This document shows, piece by piece, positions 7,274-7,643 of a DNA stretch of 7,643 nucleotides. The stretch is from Paracoccaceae bacterium (GTDB lineage: Bacteria > Pseudomonadota > Alphaproteobacteria > Rhodobacterales > Rhodobacteraceae). Each line of letters begins with the position of its first letter. Within the stretch, counting starts at the first letter, position 1. Location of the stretch: the NCBI GenBank assembly GCA_026709725.1, contig JAPOSK010000190.1, forward strand, positions 1 through 7,643, given 5' to 3'. A program made the translations under genes and the position numbers. The notes under the pieces were generated by a model that was not told the DNA's origin, did no database searches, and was given only the letters and a program-made list of their open reading frames with translations.

Positions 7274-7574
7274 AGATGGTTGTGCGATCCCTGTTGACTG
7301 AGGCCATAAAATACCTGTTGGGCTTCGCACCCCGATCCATCACATCAACCCTGCAACCCATGATCTCCGCAAGATCCTGGCGGAAGCCCATGACGCGTTT
7401 CAATGTTCCGGGCCCGTCAAGTGGAACATAGTCCACGATAAAATCAAAATCACTCGAATCGGGATCAAAATCATGCTCCCGTGCCGCGGAACCAAAAACT
7501 TCAAGACGGCGAATCCTGTACTTCCGGCAGAGTTCAGAGATTTCGTCCATCTTTTTAGAAATCTCAGGACGCAT
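7263..7574 (-). CDS. mntA: MntA-like nucleotidyltransferase antitoxin
   Basis: This is a minimal nucleotidyltransferase of the MNT family, the antitoxin of MntA-HepT modules; family members neutralise HepT by adding AMP units to its active-site tyrosine. The 103-residue protein has the family core: a helix with LCRKYRIRRLEVFGSAARE (15-33), the catalytic GS (28-29) followed by DFD (42-44) after twelve residues, and a third acidic residue D77 in CRVDVMD (74-80). All three metal-binding acids are therefore present. The ATG at 7572-7574 has AAAGGG eight bases upstream; an in-frame ATG at M9 is less likely. It precedes hepT with an 11-base overlap, so the antitoxin is made first. Base composition is less GC-rich than in the housekeeping genes to the left, consistent with horizontal acquisition. 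Confidence 0.88.
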   Translation of the reverse strand: MRPEISKKMDEISELCRKYRIRRLEVFGSAAREHDFDPDSSDFDFIVDYVPLDGPGTLKRVMGFRQDLAEIMGCRVDVMDRGAKPNRYFMASVNRDRTTIYAA

Positions 7575-7582
7575 TTTTCATG

Positions 7583-7588
7583 CCCTTT
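7583..7588 (-). promoter_or_regulatory. Ribosome binding site deciding the mntA start
   Basis: AAAGGG reads on the minus strand eight bases before the ATG at 7572-7574. It is the only purine run at a suitable distance from any in-frame start of this gene and supports a 103-residue product. Confidence 0.5.
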
Positions 7589-7609
7589 GCTGATCACGAT
7601 ATGGAAAGT

Positions 7610-7638
7610 AGCAAAACAAAAATATGCAATCCAGTCAA
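7610..7638 (-). promoter_or_regulatory. Candidate promoter of the mntA-hepT operon
   Basis: The 69 bases upstream of mntA are markedly AT-rich compared with the rest of the window. On the minus strand a TTGACT at 7633-7638 matches the -35 consensus in five of six bases, and 17 bases downstream a TTTGCT at 7610-7615 is a poor -10 match (three of six). It would start transcription about 30 bases before the mntA ATG. The window ends five bases beyond, so upstream operators cannot be judged. Confidence 0.35.
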
Positions 7639-7643
7639 AATAT

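Noticed and set aside
7274..7330. Longer hepT start adding 19 residues.
   Set aside because: The extension is mntA coding sequence in another frame, and the family N-terminus matches the start at 7273.
1..7643. CRISPR array, tRNA, rRNA or intact insertion sequence.
   Set aside because: No regularly spaced repeats, tRNA-like cloverleaf or complete transposase was seen on either strand.

Overview
The window looks like a chromosomal segment of a GC-rich alphaproteobacterium. The main evidence is gene order: hrcA-grpE on the minus strand, transcribed away from a plus-strand rph-rdgB-hemW cluster, is an arrangement I know from many Alphaproteobacteria. The individual proteins (RNase PH, RdgB, HemW, a GrpE with a long acidic head) fit this. 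I cannot place it below class level with confidence. Nearly all of the DNA is coding.

Layout. (1) 1-1053, plus: a short-form phosphate acetyltransferase (Pta) with all expected catalytic residues. (2) 1054-1285: a 232-base convergent gap that reads on the minus strand like a decayed gene fragment, possibly the N-terminus of an ATPase-type protein; this is tentative. (3) 1286-3160, minus: hrcA (heat-shock repressor), then grpE (DnaK nucleotide exchange factor) 18 bases later, clearly one operon. (4) 3161-3364: the divergent promoter region, with no convincing CIRCE operator. (5) 3365-5914, plus: rph, rdgB and hemW with overlapping ends (1-base and 11-base overlaps), so translationally coupled. 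(6) 5940-6950, plus: a secreted OmpA-family protein, starting 25 bases after hemW, whose last ~50 residues do not look like family sequence. (7) 6887-7574, minus: a two-gene MntA-HepT toxin-antitoxin module, less GC-rich than its neighbours, whose hepT end overlaps the end of the OmpA-like gene.

How it fits together. Most of the window is housekeeping: acetate/acetyl-CoA metabolism (pta), protein-folding stress (hrcA-grpE), tRNA 3'-end trimming (rph), nucleotide-pool cleansing (rdgB), heme handling (hemW) and envelope-peptidoglycan contact (OmpA-like). The accessory element is the MntA-HepT module, which probably arrived at the 3' end of the OmpA-like gene, displaced its original stop codon and gave it a new C-terminal tail read from the antisense strand of the module. 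I see no CRISPR array, tRNA, rRNA or intact insertion sequence. The most unusual points are the toxin-antitoxin/OmpA junction and the possible gene remnant between pta and grpE. I do not see evidence for a wholly new multi-gene system.
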